A DNA stretch of 16,750 nt from Euryarchaeota archaeon UBA19. GTDB lineage: Archaea > Thermoplasmatota > Poseidoniia > Poseidoniales > Thalassarchaeaceae. The DNA is taken from the NCBI GenBank assembly GCA_002502175.1, contig DAPQ01000013.1, positions 2,260-19,009 of the forward strand. Direction: 5' to 3'. Numbering within the stretch: the stretch's first letter is position 1; every line of letters begins with the position of its first letter. Below the pieces are notes generated by a model. The model was not told the DNA's origin, did not search any database, and saw only the letters and a list, made by a program, of their open reading frames with translations. Both the position numbers and the translations under genes were made by a program. Of the stretch, positions 7,701-14,980 are shown in pieces.

Positions 7701-7975
7701 TACTGGACATGGTTTTGGACGAAGATTTGCTATCCAAGGGTCTAGCTCGTGACATAATTCGTAGAGTACAAGCAAAGCGAAAAGATCTCGACCTTGATGT
7801 AGAGGCCACAATTAGCCTATCAGTCTGGATTGAAGGACTCGATTTGTCAGACTCCGATTGGGCCCACGTTCAATCTGAGGTAAGAGCAGGGACTGCACAA
7901 TTGAACCAAGGTGAAACTGAGGGAGACCACTTCGAAGTGGATGGAGTTTCTGTGACCTTCGCTGTAGAAGCGTAG
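4793..7975 (+). CDS. ileS: Isoleucyl-tRNA synthetase
   Basis: The 1060-residue class I enzyme charges tRNA-Ile in the cytoplasm. The HIGH motif appears as GIHH (57-60) after LEGPPTANGKP, and KMSKS is at 614-618. The editing (CP1) domain has the expected WTTTPWTLPGN (224-234), which precedes hydrolysis of mischarged valine. Isoleucine-specific features include GWDTHGLPVEIEV and the TERMGFWVDMDDPYVT segment. A zinc-type CPDCGKEHC (from C481) and a second Cys pair (CPSEGCSG) sit in the insertion before the catalytic core resumes. Length fits the long archaeal/eukaryotic form. The frame is open back to a TTG at 4721, but the ATG at 4793 with GGGTG 5 nt upstream gives the normal N-terminus; the extra 24 residues look like promoter sequence. 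The stop is 2 nt from that of the convergent lipoprotein gene. Confidence 0.97.
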   Translation: MVVPTQAGDLDPVALETALMQTWSDENTFAQSIEERRDGASPFTFLEGPPTANGKPGIHHVISRLFKDLVCRWKTMEGHIVERKAGWDTHGLPVEIEVQKQLDLMSNEAIEAYGMEAFNQKCKESVWTYEQAWREMTERMGFWVDMDDPYVTLHDDFIESAWWSLKQMFDKGLLFRGHKVLPYCPQTGTSYSSHEVALGYKEVSEPAVFVKFKLSDDDASVLAWTTTPWTLPGNVGLAVGPDVTYVRVKITAPPSDSWEGRGGAPLEEELILAKDLMSTVLRHQVEVVEEFPGSNLVGMSYKPLFEGAIDGTNHPAAWTIVGADFVTTTDGTGVVHTAVMYGEDDYNLGMKEGFPAQHTVGMDGRFVEGTHMQLDGRYVKDCDSDIIDLLAEQNSLYREHTYTHDYPHCWRTDHPLLYYAMDSWFVRMTAVKEQILQYNSEVEWAPSWTGEKRMGEWLSNIKDWAISRERYWGTPIPVWICPDCGKEHCIGSIAEMEEMKTADSSMPPELHRPYVDDVKLHCPSEGCSGEMIREPYVMDCWFDSGCASFAQWHYPFENHGKFDGSFPVDYICEAVDQTRGWFYSLMAVSTTVFDSICYRRCLSLGHILDKDGKKMSKSRGNVVNPWDHFNKEGSDSIRWYMMTQSAPWSPTNFDPNGVRESYAKMFLTLWNVHRFHADYAALDGFDPDDEGGYVAVSERSPLDRWILSRLHTVANAYHDQFVAWDFHKAGRDLESFVVNDLSNWYVRRSRRRLWDEADSSDKRACQHTLHEVLLTVCRLMAPVAPFMPDQIHRDLTGVSVHLADWPVGSKLVDSSLPPQDWGLEQEMALVRTIAETGRRIRVEADRRQRLPCKSGWIVGGPDISQFHDLLSEELNVESLTTEDDLERFQRIVIEPNRKSLGAKCRQDLPSVLALLAEADPDNLLLEIDAGICILEGYDIIMEDIEIRRVEQEGYAAATISDEDVGDVSLVLDMVLDEDLLSKGLARDIIRRVQAKRKDLDLDVEATISLSVWIEGLDLSDSDWAHVQSEVRAGTAQLNQGETEGDHFEVDGVSVTFAVEA

Positions 7976-7977
7976 AC

Positions 7978-9423
7978 TCAAATCGCAATTGACGGGCCAT
8001 ATTCAGTTGGCAAAAGTAACTCTACCCCGAATAACGGGTCTGGGTCTGTTGAATCGTGATAAGCGATGAATGAACCTCCATCTGGTAGAATTCCCATACT
8101 AGCAAAGTCAAACCGTATGTCATTACCCGCACCCGATGTCGAATCTAGATCCCCTTGCCCAAGGTAAGTCAAGGTATCAGGTTCGAGGGAATCCGAGAAT
8201 CCTCGGACATGCCAAGCAACATCAACATCAGGACCTTCAGCACTTTGGTATCTGATATTTACAACCATTAAATCGTGCACGCCACTTGAATGCCATTCCC
8301 ATTCTTCTATCTCAGTCGCGCTTCCCGTGATATTATAATTCTGTAAATCCCAAGTTTCTCCGCCGTCCCAAGACATGTAGTGAGTTATGCCAACACCACC
8401 GGACATTCCACCAAAGCAATGTAAGGCAGATGATGAGTCAAAAGCACAGTACTGAGTAGGTAGGGATGAACCATTCAGTGTTGTTGCGGACCACCAATTG
8501 AGAGAAGTGTCGACGAATGCATCGGTTCCATCTGTGAAGTAGTCAGGAAAGTATAGACCCCCTGATGGCACAGGAAATGCGCGCATCTCTTTGTGCGGTT
8601 TTGTGAAATCCCACTCAGGACCCAAGCCTTCCGCAGTCAAATCAACCTCGATTGAATCGAGGTTAGCATCTCTGTCAGGGAAATCAAAGTAATCGTAATT
8701 CAAACCATCAGTAGATATCTGGCCACCAAGATTTGCAACTTGGTGCCAGAAATTAGAAATTACCAAAGTAGCATATTCGCCATTACCATACAAACCACCA
8801 TTAATTGGACCTACGATTTCTACTTGCCAAGAGCGATCGTAGAATGGTTCAGGAGTACGGTTGAAGCACCACATCCATTCCTCATCCTCGGCATCATAAA
8901 GGAAAGCGTAGAATTGGTCCGCTCCACTACTACTTGGATATGGGAACCAACCCATGGAAATTAGGTCTCCATTAGTGGCTTGGACGATACTTCCCTCTCC
9001 AAGACCTTCTTGACCTGGAACAGTTGGCTTAGGTTCCCTGCAACCAATCTGAGAAAAAATACTGGGCCGATATTCCTGCCAAGTATGTCCTCTGTCTTCA
9101 GACCAAGTAGGATATTCGCCTCCGAAATTAAGTATCCAACCTTCTTTGGTCGCTGCGAGATAATGTTCACAACAATTTCCTCCTTCTTCATTTCCAAAGA
9201 CTGCCCAACTAGAATTGCCCCATGACTGGTTGGAAAAAGGAGAGGCTACTTCGAAATACCTAGCATCCTCATGACCCATTGGATCATCGATGTATACCAT
9301 ATCTTTGTCCCAATCAGGTATTGGGTCAATAATTGCAGAAGCTATTCTTCCTGATAAGCACCCTGCGAATGACATGGTGATGACCATTAGGACCGCGCAG
9401 GCCACCCTTCCGCTACGCTGCAT
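7978..9423 (-). CDS. Asp-box (BNR/sialidase-like) lipoprotein
   Basis: From the ATG at 9423 the product is 481 residues. It starts with a signal peptide (MQRSGR, then a hydrophobic core) ending in the lipobox SFAGC, so C22 would carry lipid and the protein would sit on the outer face of the membrane. Two Asp boxes, SEDRGHTW (108-115) and SWDGGETW (351-358), plus a degenerate STDGLNY, point to a beta-propeller of the BNR/sialidase type. The sequence is rich in Trp, Tyr, Asp and Gly and has several Cys (for example NCCEH) that may form disulfides. I see no convincing sialidase catalytic set (no FRIP-type Arg motif), so binding or another hydrolase activity is as likely as sialidase. The frame extends to a TTG at 9507, but that part is promoter-like. 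It is divergent from another exported protein. Confidence 0.75.
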   Translation of the reverse strand: MQRSGRVACAVLMVITMSFAGCLSGRIASAIIDPIPDWDKDMVYIDDPMGHEDARYFEVASPFSNQSWGNSSWAVFGNEEGGNCCEHYLAATKEGWILNFGGEYPTWSEDRGHTWQEYRPSIFSQIGCREPKPTVPGQEGLGEGSIVQATNGDLISMGWFPYPSSSGADQFYAFLYDAEDEEWMWCFNRTPEPFYDRSWQVEIVGPINGGLYGNGEYATLVISNFWHQVANLGGQISTDGLNYDYFDFPDRDANLDSIEVDLTAEGLGPEWDFTKPHKEMRAFPVPSGGLYFPDYFTDGTDAFVDTSLNWWSATTLNGSSLPTQYCAFDSSSALHCFGGMSGGVGITHYMSWDGGETWDLQNYNITGSATEIEEWEWHSSGVHDLMVVNIRYQSAEGPDVDVAWHVRGFSDSLEPDTLTYLGQGDLDSTSGAGNDIRFDFASMGILPDGGSFIAYHDSTDPDPLFGVELLLPTEYGPSIAI

Positions 9424-9565
9424 GACTAACGCTAGTGCTTCGCACTCGGTCAGTATTTCGGTGCTTCGCTTTGCCGATTTGAAGTATTCATAATAAAATT
9501 CTACCAATTGAATACTGAACGAATCAGGGTTGGATTGAAGGGGTGTATTGACCCGTGCCTGTGCT
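9424..9565. promoter_or_regulatory. Divergent promoter region with AGTATT repeats and AT-rich box
   Basis: The 142 bp between the two exported-protein genes hold an AT-rich box (ATAATAAAATT, 9490-9500; TTTTATTAT on the other strand) that could serve as a TATA element for both directions. It lies inside a 7-bp inverted repeat AGTATTC (9483-9489) / GAATACT (9510-9516). A further copy, TCAGTATT (9450-9457), matches AATACTGA (9511-9518) over 8 bp. The three copies are about 30 bp apart, near three helical turns. Confidence 0.45.
9434..9446. repeat. Hairpin just upstream of the Asp-box lipoprotein start
   Basis: AGTGC-TTC-GCACT is a perfect 5-bp inverted repeat, 10 bp upstream of the minus-strand ATG at 9423, so it would be in the mRNA leader. 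No Shine-Dalgarno site is seen there. Confidence 0.35.
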
Positions 9566-12115
9566 ATGCGTAGAGCCCTTACCTTGGCCCTGCTGATGTT
9601 AATGATGACGATTACACCGATGCCTGCTTCGGCTCAAGGCAGCGGAAATTCAATTGTAATTAATGAAATTCTAGTTTCTGTAAATAATGCAAATTATGGA
9701 GGAACTGATTGGAATGGAGATGGTTCAATGGGATCTTATAGCGATCAATATGTAGAGTTGTACAACCCTACTTCGGAAGCAATAGACATAGGAGGATGGT
9801 ATCTAGATGACATCGCAGACGGCGGTTCACCTGCCTGTAGCATCAAATGGAATACTATACTCGAACCAGGTGGCTACATCACGTTCTTTCGTTCTTGGAC
9901 ACAAATTGAATTCGATTATTGGGATGGTGACACTATCCGAATCCTTGACGGGAATATGAATGAAATCGATTCCGTCAGTTACGAAGGAGAAGACTCTGAT
10001 TGGGATGTCCCATATGGCTACGATACGGGTGGTAATTGGGCAAAACTTGTCGATGGCGCTCCAACCCCAGGAGGGCCTAATGATCAGCAATGGGTAGGTG
10101 TAGCGAACGTAGTGCAAGGTAACTGTTACCCGCCTCAAGATCATATTCACCGAGGTGAATATGTCCTAGAAGGAAGAGTTGTTACTATGGAATCGCAAGA
10201 TTCTGTTATCGATGATGGACGTATTCTAGTGATCGATGGAATGATTGAGGCTGTTTGGAGTGCCTCTGATCCTACTCCATCCGCTGCGGAGGGTGTTGTG
10301 TCAATTCCAACTAGCGGCACAATATATCCCGGATTCATTGACCCTCACAATCATGCCAAATACAACATCATTCCACTATGGGATCACGGAACCAATGGAT
10401 GGGATAACCGCTACCAATGGCAGGCTGAAGACTCTTACCGCGATGCTAAGGATGTCGGTTGCTCGCTAACAGATCCTACAGCCCAAAGATTTGCAGAATT
10501 AAGGGCAATCGCTGGTGGAAATACAGCATTACAAGGAAGTTCAACATCCTACACTGACACATTCGAGACTATGTTGGCAAGAAACATAGAACTGTACAAT
10601 TTCGGTAGGGATTACATCCACACAAAGGTCTCAGAATTAGAATCTGATTATCAAGGAAATCACATCAAAGACGGAAATGCATCGGGTGAATTAGATGCTT
10701 GGTTCTTACACTTAGCAGAAGGTATTGACGAATCCAGCAGAGCTGAATTCGATATCTTGGTGCAAAATGACTTGCTTGTAGGTGAGTTGGTAGTAATCCA
10801 TGGAACAGGATTAACCCAAGCAGAATTCAATGCACTCGGCAATGTAGGAGGAAGTCTTGCTTGGTCGCCAACTTCTAACCTAATCCTCTACGGAGAAACT
10901 ACCGATATTGCAACAGCCAAAGCAGAGGGAGTCAACATAATGATTGGACCAGATTGGGCTCCTTCTGGTTCCAAGAGTTCAATGCACGAACTGAAGACTG
11001 CAGATTGGTGGGATGAGAATGTCCTTGGAGACATATTTACAGATTATGAATTGGTTCAAACAATTACGACCAATATTGTTGATGCGATCGGATGGGCTGA
11101 ACACACAGGTCGAATCCAACCAGGTCTCGCCGCCGATCTAGTTGTCCTCGACACCTTCCACGCCGATCCATATCGAAACGTTGTGGAGGCAATTGATCCA
11201 GATGTACGACTTGTCGTGGTGGGTGGACTGGCCGTCTTCGGAGATGTAGACATAATGGAAGCCATGGATGATGAGATACAAATTATCCAAGGAGAGGGCT
11301 TCAGAAAGGCTACTGACATAACCTACGATGGAGTACCTGAAGCAACATTAACCGTTGACGAACTAATGACTTTCTTGGAAAATTGTAACCAAGGTGCACA
11401 GGTTCCGCTTGAGTATCTATTCACTTTCGGCGATGAGAGATACTTCGACGTCCTGAACCGTTCACAAACTTTCCAAAATGGAAGAACCATTGACCTGTGG
11501 TCTGAATATTATGATATTGAATTAGATGAAGATGGGCACAGAGTAGGAGGGACTGTTGGAGGCGCTGATCCAATAAACACAACAATCGACCCGAATAACG
11601 GTGGTAATGGAAATAATGGAGGAACGACTGTTCCTGAGCCTGAATTGCCAAACGTGTTCGCAACATATGGTCCTAGAGGTGCAACGCTTTCTCATCCAAC
11701 GACTATAGAGGAAGGAATACATCTCGAAACTTGTACATCCGATAATGGACAAACAATTCCCGAGGACAAAGAATTACTCTGTGGTTCCATATTGATAGTT
11801 ATGCAACCGACCGATGATTGTATTGAATTGGAAGGATGGTATTGTCAATTAGAGGTAGGTGATGCCTTTGCAGTACCTAGTAAACTGTGTGAAGACACTG
11901 GGTCTCTGCCCACCGATGTGACTTGTAGAGATGCGTGGTCATACTTGGATATCGAGCAAGAGCCAGAACCAGAACCTGAATTGCCAGAAAACGAAGAGGA
12001 GGCATTATTGGAAGGACCATTGTATTGGGTTGCAGTGATTTCATTGATTGGACTTCTTGTAGCTTCGATTGTGACCATCAATAACAACCTTCGTGGTTCA
12101 GATGAAGATGAATGA
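9566..12115 (+). CDS. Secreted, membrane-anchored lamin-tail/amidohydrolase fusion
   Basis: The 849-residue product begins with a signal peptide (cut probably after ASA, residue 23). Residues about 27-172 are a lamin-tail domain (IVINEILV, QYVELYNPTSEAIDIGGWYLDD, TPGGPN). Residues about 199-560 are an amidohydrolase: metal ligands H261 and H263 in DPHNH, H382 in HLAEG, H412 in VIHGTG and D463 in GPDWAPSG; E385 of HLAE is the probable catalytic acid. This set fits the ATZ/TRZ/SsnA-like deaminase branch with one metal. A Asn-Gly-rich linker, a Cys-rich domain (about 700-795), a PEPEPE linker, one membrane helix (about 819-840) and an acidic tail follow. The enzyme would therefore work outside the cell; its substrate is unknown. 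A TTG at 9548 is an alternative start with GGGG(TG) close by, but the ATG gives the typical signal peptide. Stop directly abuts cysS. Confidence 0.85.
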   Translation: MRRALTLALLMLMMTITPMPASAQGSGNSIVINEILVSVNNANYGGTDWNGDGSMGSYSDQYVELYNPTSEAIDIGGWYLDDIADGGSPACSIKWNTILEPGGYITFFRSWTQIEFDYWDGDTIRILDGNMNEIDSVSYEGEDSDWDVPYGYDTGGNWAKLVDGAPTPGGPNDQQWVGVANVVQGNCYPPQDHIHRGEYVLEGRVVTMESQDSVIDDGRILVIDGMIEAVWSASDPTPSAAEGVVSIPTSGTIYPGFIDPHNHAKYNIIPLWDHGTNGWDNRYQWQAEDSYRDAKDVGCSLTDPTAQRFAELRAIAGGNTALQGSSTSYTDTFETMLARNIELYNFGRDYIHTKVSELESDYQGNHIKDGNASGELDAWFLHLAEGIDESSRAEFDILVQNDLLVGELVVIHGTGLTQAEFNALGNVGGSLAWSPTSNLILYGETTDIATAKAEGVNIMIGPDWAPSGSKSSMHELKTADWWDENVLGDIFTDYELVQTITTNIVDAIGWAEHTGRIQPGLAADLVVLDTFHADPYRNVVEAIDPDVRLVVVGGLAVFGDVDIMEAMDDEIQIIQGEGFRKATDITYDGVPEATLTVDELMTFLENCNQGAQVPLEYLFTFGDERYFDVLNRSQTFQNGRTIDLWSEYYDIELDEDGHRVGGTVGGADPINTTIDPNNGGNGNNGGTTVPEPELPNVFATYGPRGATLSHPTTIEEGIHLETCTSDNGQTIPEDKELLCGSILIVMQPTDDCIELEGWYCQLEVGDAFAVPSKLCEDTGSLPTDVTCRDAWSYLDIEQEPEPEPELPENEEEALLEGPLYWVAVISLIGLLVASIVTINNNLRGSDEDE

Positions 12116-13504
12116 TTAGGCTAATCGCCAAGTTGGTCCCTCAGGACCATCTTCGACAATAACACCAATGGAATTGAGTTCGTCCCTAATTTCATCCGCC
12201 CGATTCCAATTCTTTGTTTGTCTAGCGGTTTCACGTTCTTTGAGTAGGCCTTCAACTCTATCGGCAATATCTGCCCTAGCCGATTCTGCCTCAGCACGTC
12301 CTGCTAACACCTCGGCTGAACTTGGTAGAAGTCCCAATATATCCCCTGCATACTTCTCAAACCAAGAAACAAGATCTCTGCCTGGGTTTTGAGATACAAC
12401 CGCTTGAATCTCAATAATTGCAGCTCTAGTATTGAAGTCATCATTCATTGCATCAGTGAAGCGTTGGCTGTAATCAGACAGGTCCACTACTGAATCTGAG
12501 TCCGAAGAAAGAGACGCGCTATATGCCTCTACCAACCTCTCATAATGGATTACTGCATCCTGTAAGAATTCAGGAGTCAAATCAATTGGATTACGATATG
12601 GGACACTCAGTAGTGCATATCGAAGAGCGAGCGGTGAATGGTTCTCGAAGGCTTCTCTAACGGTCCAAAAGTTTCCAAGACTCTTGCTCATTTTTTCTCC
12701 ATCGACATTCACAAAGCCGTTGTGCATCCAGTACCCTACAACAGGCTCGCATCCGGTACAACACTCAGATTGGAAAATCTCGGCTTCGTGGTGAGGGAAC
12801 CTAAGATCATGTCCGCCACCATGAATGTCAAATTGTTCTCCAAAGTGATTGAGAGACATGGCTGAACACTCAATGTGCCAACCTGGCCTACCATCACCCC
12901 ATGGACTCTCCCAGGATGGTTCACCAGGCTTTGCTAATTTCCAAAGCGCAAAATCGCGATGATCTCGCTTTCCTGAGCCGCTATCTGCTACTCTACCGCC
13001 AGCACCGGCTCTAACCATCTCAAGCGTTTGACCAGTTAATTGACCATATTTTTCTGGCGCTGTGTCTATCTCAAAGTAAACTCCATCCCCACCAACATAG
13101 GCGTGCCCCTTTTCTTGTAAACTCGAAATCATATCGATAATTTCGGGGATAGTTTCGGTGACTCTAGGATAGTGGTCAGCCCTTAGGACGTTCATCGCAT
13201 CCATTACTTCGAAGTAGTCCTCAATATTTCGATTGGAAACCACAGAATAATTGACACCTTCAGATTCAGAAATATTGAGTATCTTATCGTCGATATCGGT
13301 AAAGTTCTGAACATATTCAACCTCGTAGCCACTAGCTTCTAGCCAACGGTGTACAACATCGAATGCTAGGTAGCAACGAGCATGCCCTAAATGACTAGGT
13401 GAATAAGGAGTTATTCCACAGACATACATGCTAACTCTACCCTCGTTTAGAGGAGAGAATTCTCGCTTCTTGCGAGACCGTGTGTCATAGACCCTGAGAG
13501 TCAT
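12116..13504 (-). CDS. cysS: Cysteinyl-tRNA synthetase
   Basis: The 462-residue class I synthetase attaches cysteine to tRNA-Cys. The HIGH motif is HLGH within SHLGHARCYLAFD (38-41), KMSKS is at 271-275, and the catalytic zinc ligands are in YVCGITPY (C29), the ECSAM segment and GGGHDLRFPHHEAE. The C-terminal end NWNRADEIRDELNSIGV is the standard CysS helical tail. Its presence means this organism charges cysteine directly, not only through the SepRS/SepCysS route known from methanogens. The frame is open back to 13615 inside the neighbouring hydrolase gene, but MTLRVYDT at 13504 is the family's normal N-terminus. It starts 26 nt after the hydrolase stop, so it is probably the last gene of a minus-strand operon. 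No clear Shine-Dalgarno site is seen. Confidence 0.97.
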   Translation of the reverse strand: MTLRVYDTRSRKKREFSPLNEGRVSMYVCGITPYSPSHLGHARCYLAFDVVHRWLEASGYEVEYVQNFTDIDDKILNISESEGVNYSVVSNRNIEDYFEVMDAMNVLRADHYPRVTETIPEIIDMISSLQEKGHAYVGGDGVYFEIDTAPEKYGQLTGQTLEMVRAGAGGRVADSGSGKRDHRDFALWKLAKPGEPSWESPWGDGRPGWHIECSAMSLNHFGEQFDIHGGGHDLRFPHHEAEIFQSECCTGCEPVVGYWMHNGFVNVDGEKMSKSLGNFWTVREAFENHSPLALRYALLSVPYRNPIDLTPEFLQDAVIHYERLVEAYSASLSSDSDSVVDLSDYSQRFTDAMNDDFNTRAAIIEIQAVVSQNPGRDLVSWFEKYAGDILGLLPSSAEVLAGRAEAESARADIADRVEGLLKERETARQTKNWNRADEIRDELNSIGVIVEDGPEGPTWRLA

Positions 13505-13530
13505 TCTGATTGTGCTGCGCGGCTTATCCG

Positions 13531-14235
13531 TCAAGAACCCCGCGCTACTTCCACGAGCGCGCGATACAATCCGATATGTCCAATACGCTCTGGGTGCCAT
13601 TGAACTCCAATGCAAAATCTCTTGTCGGTTCGCTCAACACCCTCAATCAAATTATCATGTACTGAATAGGCACTGATCTGCAAACTACCAGCGTCTGATA
13701 TTCCTTGGTGATGAGTTGAATTGGCCATTACTTCATCACCCATTATTGCATGTAAATGACTGCCACCAATAATCGACACTCCATGTTCAGTCACTTCTCC
13801 ATCCCATCCTCCGTGTTCCTCAAATCCAGGAGTTTCGGGTAGGTGTTGGTACATTGAACCTCCGTGAATTACACACATCAACTGCATTCCTCTACAGATT
13901 CCAAGAAGTGGAATATCTCTCTCGATTGCTGCTTTGATTAGCGATGCCTCGGAGTTGTCTTGATCTGGATGAGCCAAGTATACGTGTTCACCAGGTTCCT
14001 GACCATACAAAGAAGGATGGATATCTGGACCCCCTGCCACAACTAAACCGTCGAGAAAATCTAGGTTTGAAGCGCAACACCCAGGTGGTAAAAGAATAGG
14101 CTGTCCACCTGCTTCTTCGATGATATCTGTATAGGTTGATGGAAGGATTACTGCTTCGATATTCCATGGGCCGAAAGTTGAGTCTCGTTTACAGGCGGTA
14201 ACACCGATTACAGGAGCCCGCCCATGATTACTCAT
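13531..14235 (-). CDS. Class I glutamine amidotransferase-like hydrolase (peptidase C26), copy 1
   Basis: The 234-residue product belongs to the PuuD/peptidase C26 group, which cleaves gamma-glutamyl amide bonds. The nucleophile elbow is GICRGMQL with C114, and the other triad residues are H214 and E216 in GVQWHPE. Group-specific motifs are APVIGVTA at the N-terminus, VVAGGPDIHPSLYG, QHLPETPGF and STHHQGI. Related enzymes act on gamma-glutamyl-GABA in putrescine breakdown, or on gamma-Glu folate tails; no putrescine genes are nearby, so the substrate is open. A second copy lies just upstream in the operon, with the same motif order. The start ATG at 14235 has no visible ribosome site; 55 bp separate it from the upstream copy and hold a perfect hairpin. 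Confidence 0.88.
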   Translation of the reverse strand: MSNHGRAPVIGVTACKRDSTFGPWNIEAVILPSTYTDIIEEAGGQPILLPPGCCASNLDFLDGLVVAGGPDIHPSLYGQEPGEHVYLAHPDQDNSEASLIKAAIERDIPLLGICRGMQLMCVIHGGSMYQHLPETPGFEEHGGWDGEVTEHGVSIIGGSHLHAIMGDEVMANSTHHQGISDAGSLQISAYSVHDNLIEGVERTDKRFCIGVQWHPERIGHIGLYRALVEVARGS

Positions 14236-14264
14236 ACGTAGGGCACTTGCTAGTTGACTAATTC

Positions 14265-14283
14265 AATCCGATGGTATCGGATT
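14265..14283. repeat. Perfect 8-bp hairpin between the two hydrolase genes
   Basis: AATCCGAT-GGT-ATCGGATT is a perfect inverted repeat in the 55-bp gap of an operon. On the minus strand it begins 7 nt after the TAA of copy 2 and ends 29 nt before the ATG of copy 1. The sequence after it is not T-rich, so it does not look like a terminator; an operator, an RNA processing site or an mRNA-stabilising stem are possible. Confidence 0.65.
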
Positions 14284-14290
14284 TAGCAGA

Positions 14291-14980
14291 TTATATCCTT
14301 GCTGCTTCGATTAATGCATTGAATACTTTCGTTTGGTCTATCATTTCTGGATGCCATTGCATAGAGAGCAAGAAACTAGCTCCGGGTAGTTCAACCGCTT
14401 CGATAAGTCCATCTTCGGTTCTAGCAACCACGATTAGGTCTCCGGCATCTGCAACTCCTTGATGGTGGCCGGAATTAGCCATGGTTTCAGTACCGATGAC
14501 AGATGCCAATAGCGAGTCTTCCTCTATCTGTACTAGATGATTAGACCAATCACCCGCAGTTGCACCATGACTTTCGTGACCAGGGGTTTCAGGTAGATGT
14601 TGGTGAAGCCTACCTCCTCTCTCTACAGATAATAATTGATGGCCCCTACAAACACATAGCATTGGAAGGTCTCTTTCAATTGCAGATGCGATTAGTAATG
14701 ATTCCCAACTATCCTGTTCTGGACGGAAGTCGCTGGTCCTTTCGTGCGGCTCCTCTCCATAACGTGCTGGATCGATATCTCGACCCCCAGCGATAATTAT
14801 CCCATCGAGGCGGTCGAGTAATGTTTCAACATCGTCGCCTTCAGTAAGCAAGACGGGTATCCCACCCGCTTTTCTGATCGCTGTTGGATAATTTGCAGGC
14901 AACATGACAACTGCTTGCTCAGGTGTTTCATAATCTCGCAGGTTAATCGAGGTAGTAACCCCGATTATAGGAGAGGACAA
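14291..14980 (-). CDS. Class I glutamine amidotransferase-like hydrolase (peptidase C26), copy 2
   Basis: The 229-residue product is a paralogue of the next gene in the operon. The catalytic triad is C111 in CVCRGHQLL and H210/E212 in MQWHPE. It shares PIIGVTT, IIIAGGRDIDPARYG, HQHLPETPGH and SGHHQGV with copy 1, but the two have drifted widely outside the motifs, so the duplication is old or the substrates differ. Function is gamma-glutamyl hydrolysis by family; substrate unknown. I choose the TTG at 14980 because GGAG at 14991-14988 lies 7 nt before it and the resulting N-terminus aligns with copy 1. A longer GTG start at 15034 would overlap the upstream gene by 50 nt and add a non-conserved 18 residues. 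Confidence 0.87.
   Translation of the reverse strand: MSSPIIGVTTSINLRDYETPEQAVVMLPANYPTAIRKAGGIPVLLTEGDDVETLLDRLDGIIIAGGRDIDPARYGEEPHERTSDFRPEQDSWESLLIASAIERDLPMLCVCRGHQLLSVERGGRLHQHLPETPGHESHGATAGDWSNHLVQIEEDSLLASVIGTETMANSGHHQGVADAGDLIVVARTEDGLIEAVELPGASFLLSMQWHPEMIDQTKVFNALIEAARI

Noticed and set aside
9424..9507. 28-residue extension of the Asp-box lipoprotein
   Set aside because: It would place charged residues before the signal peptide and cover the promoter repeats; the ATG at 9423 gives a standard lipoprotein signal.
11421..11752. Overlapping antisense frames in the amidohydrolase gene
   Set aside because: They follow from the codon bias of the linker region; composition is not protein-like and there is no start context.
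13505..13615. 37-residue N-terminal extension of cysS
   Set aside because: It overlaps the end of the upstream hydrolase gene and has no family counterpart; MTLRVYDT at 13504 is the normal CysS start.
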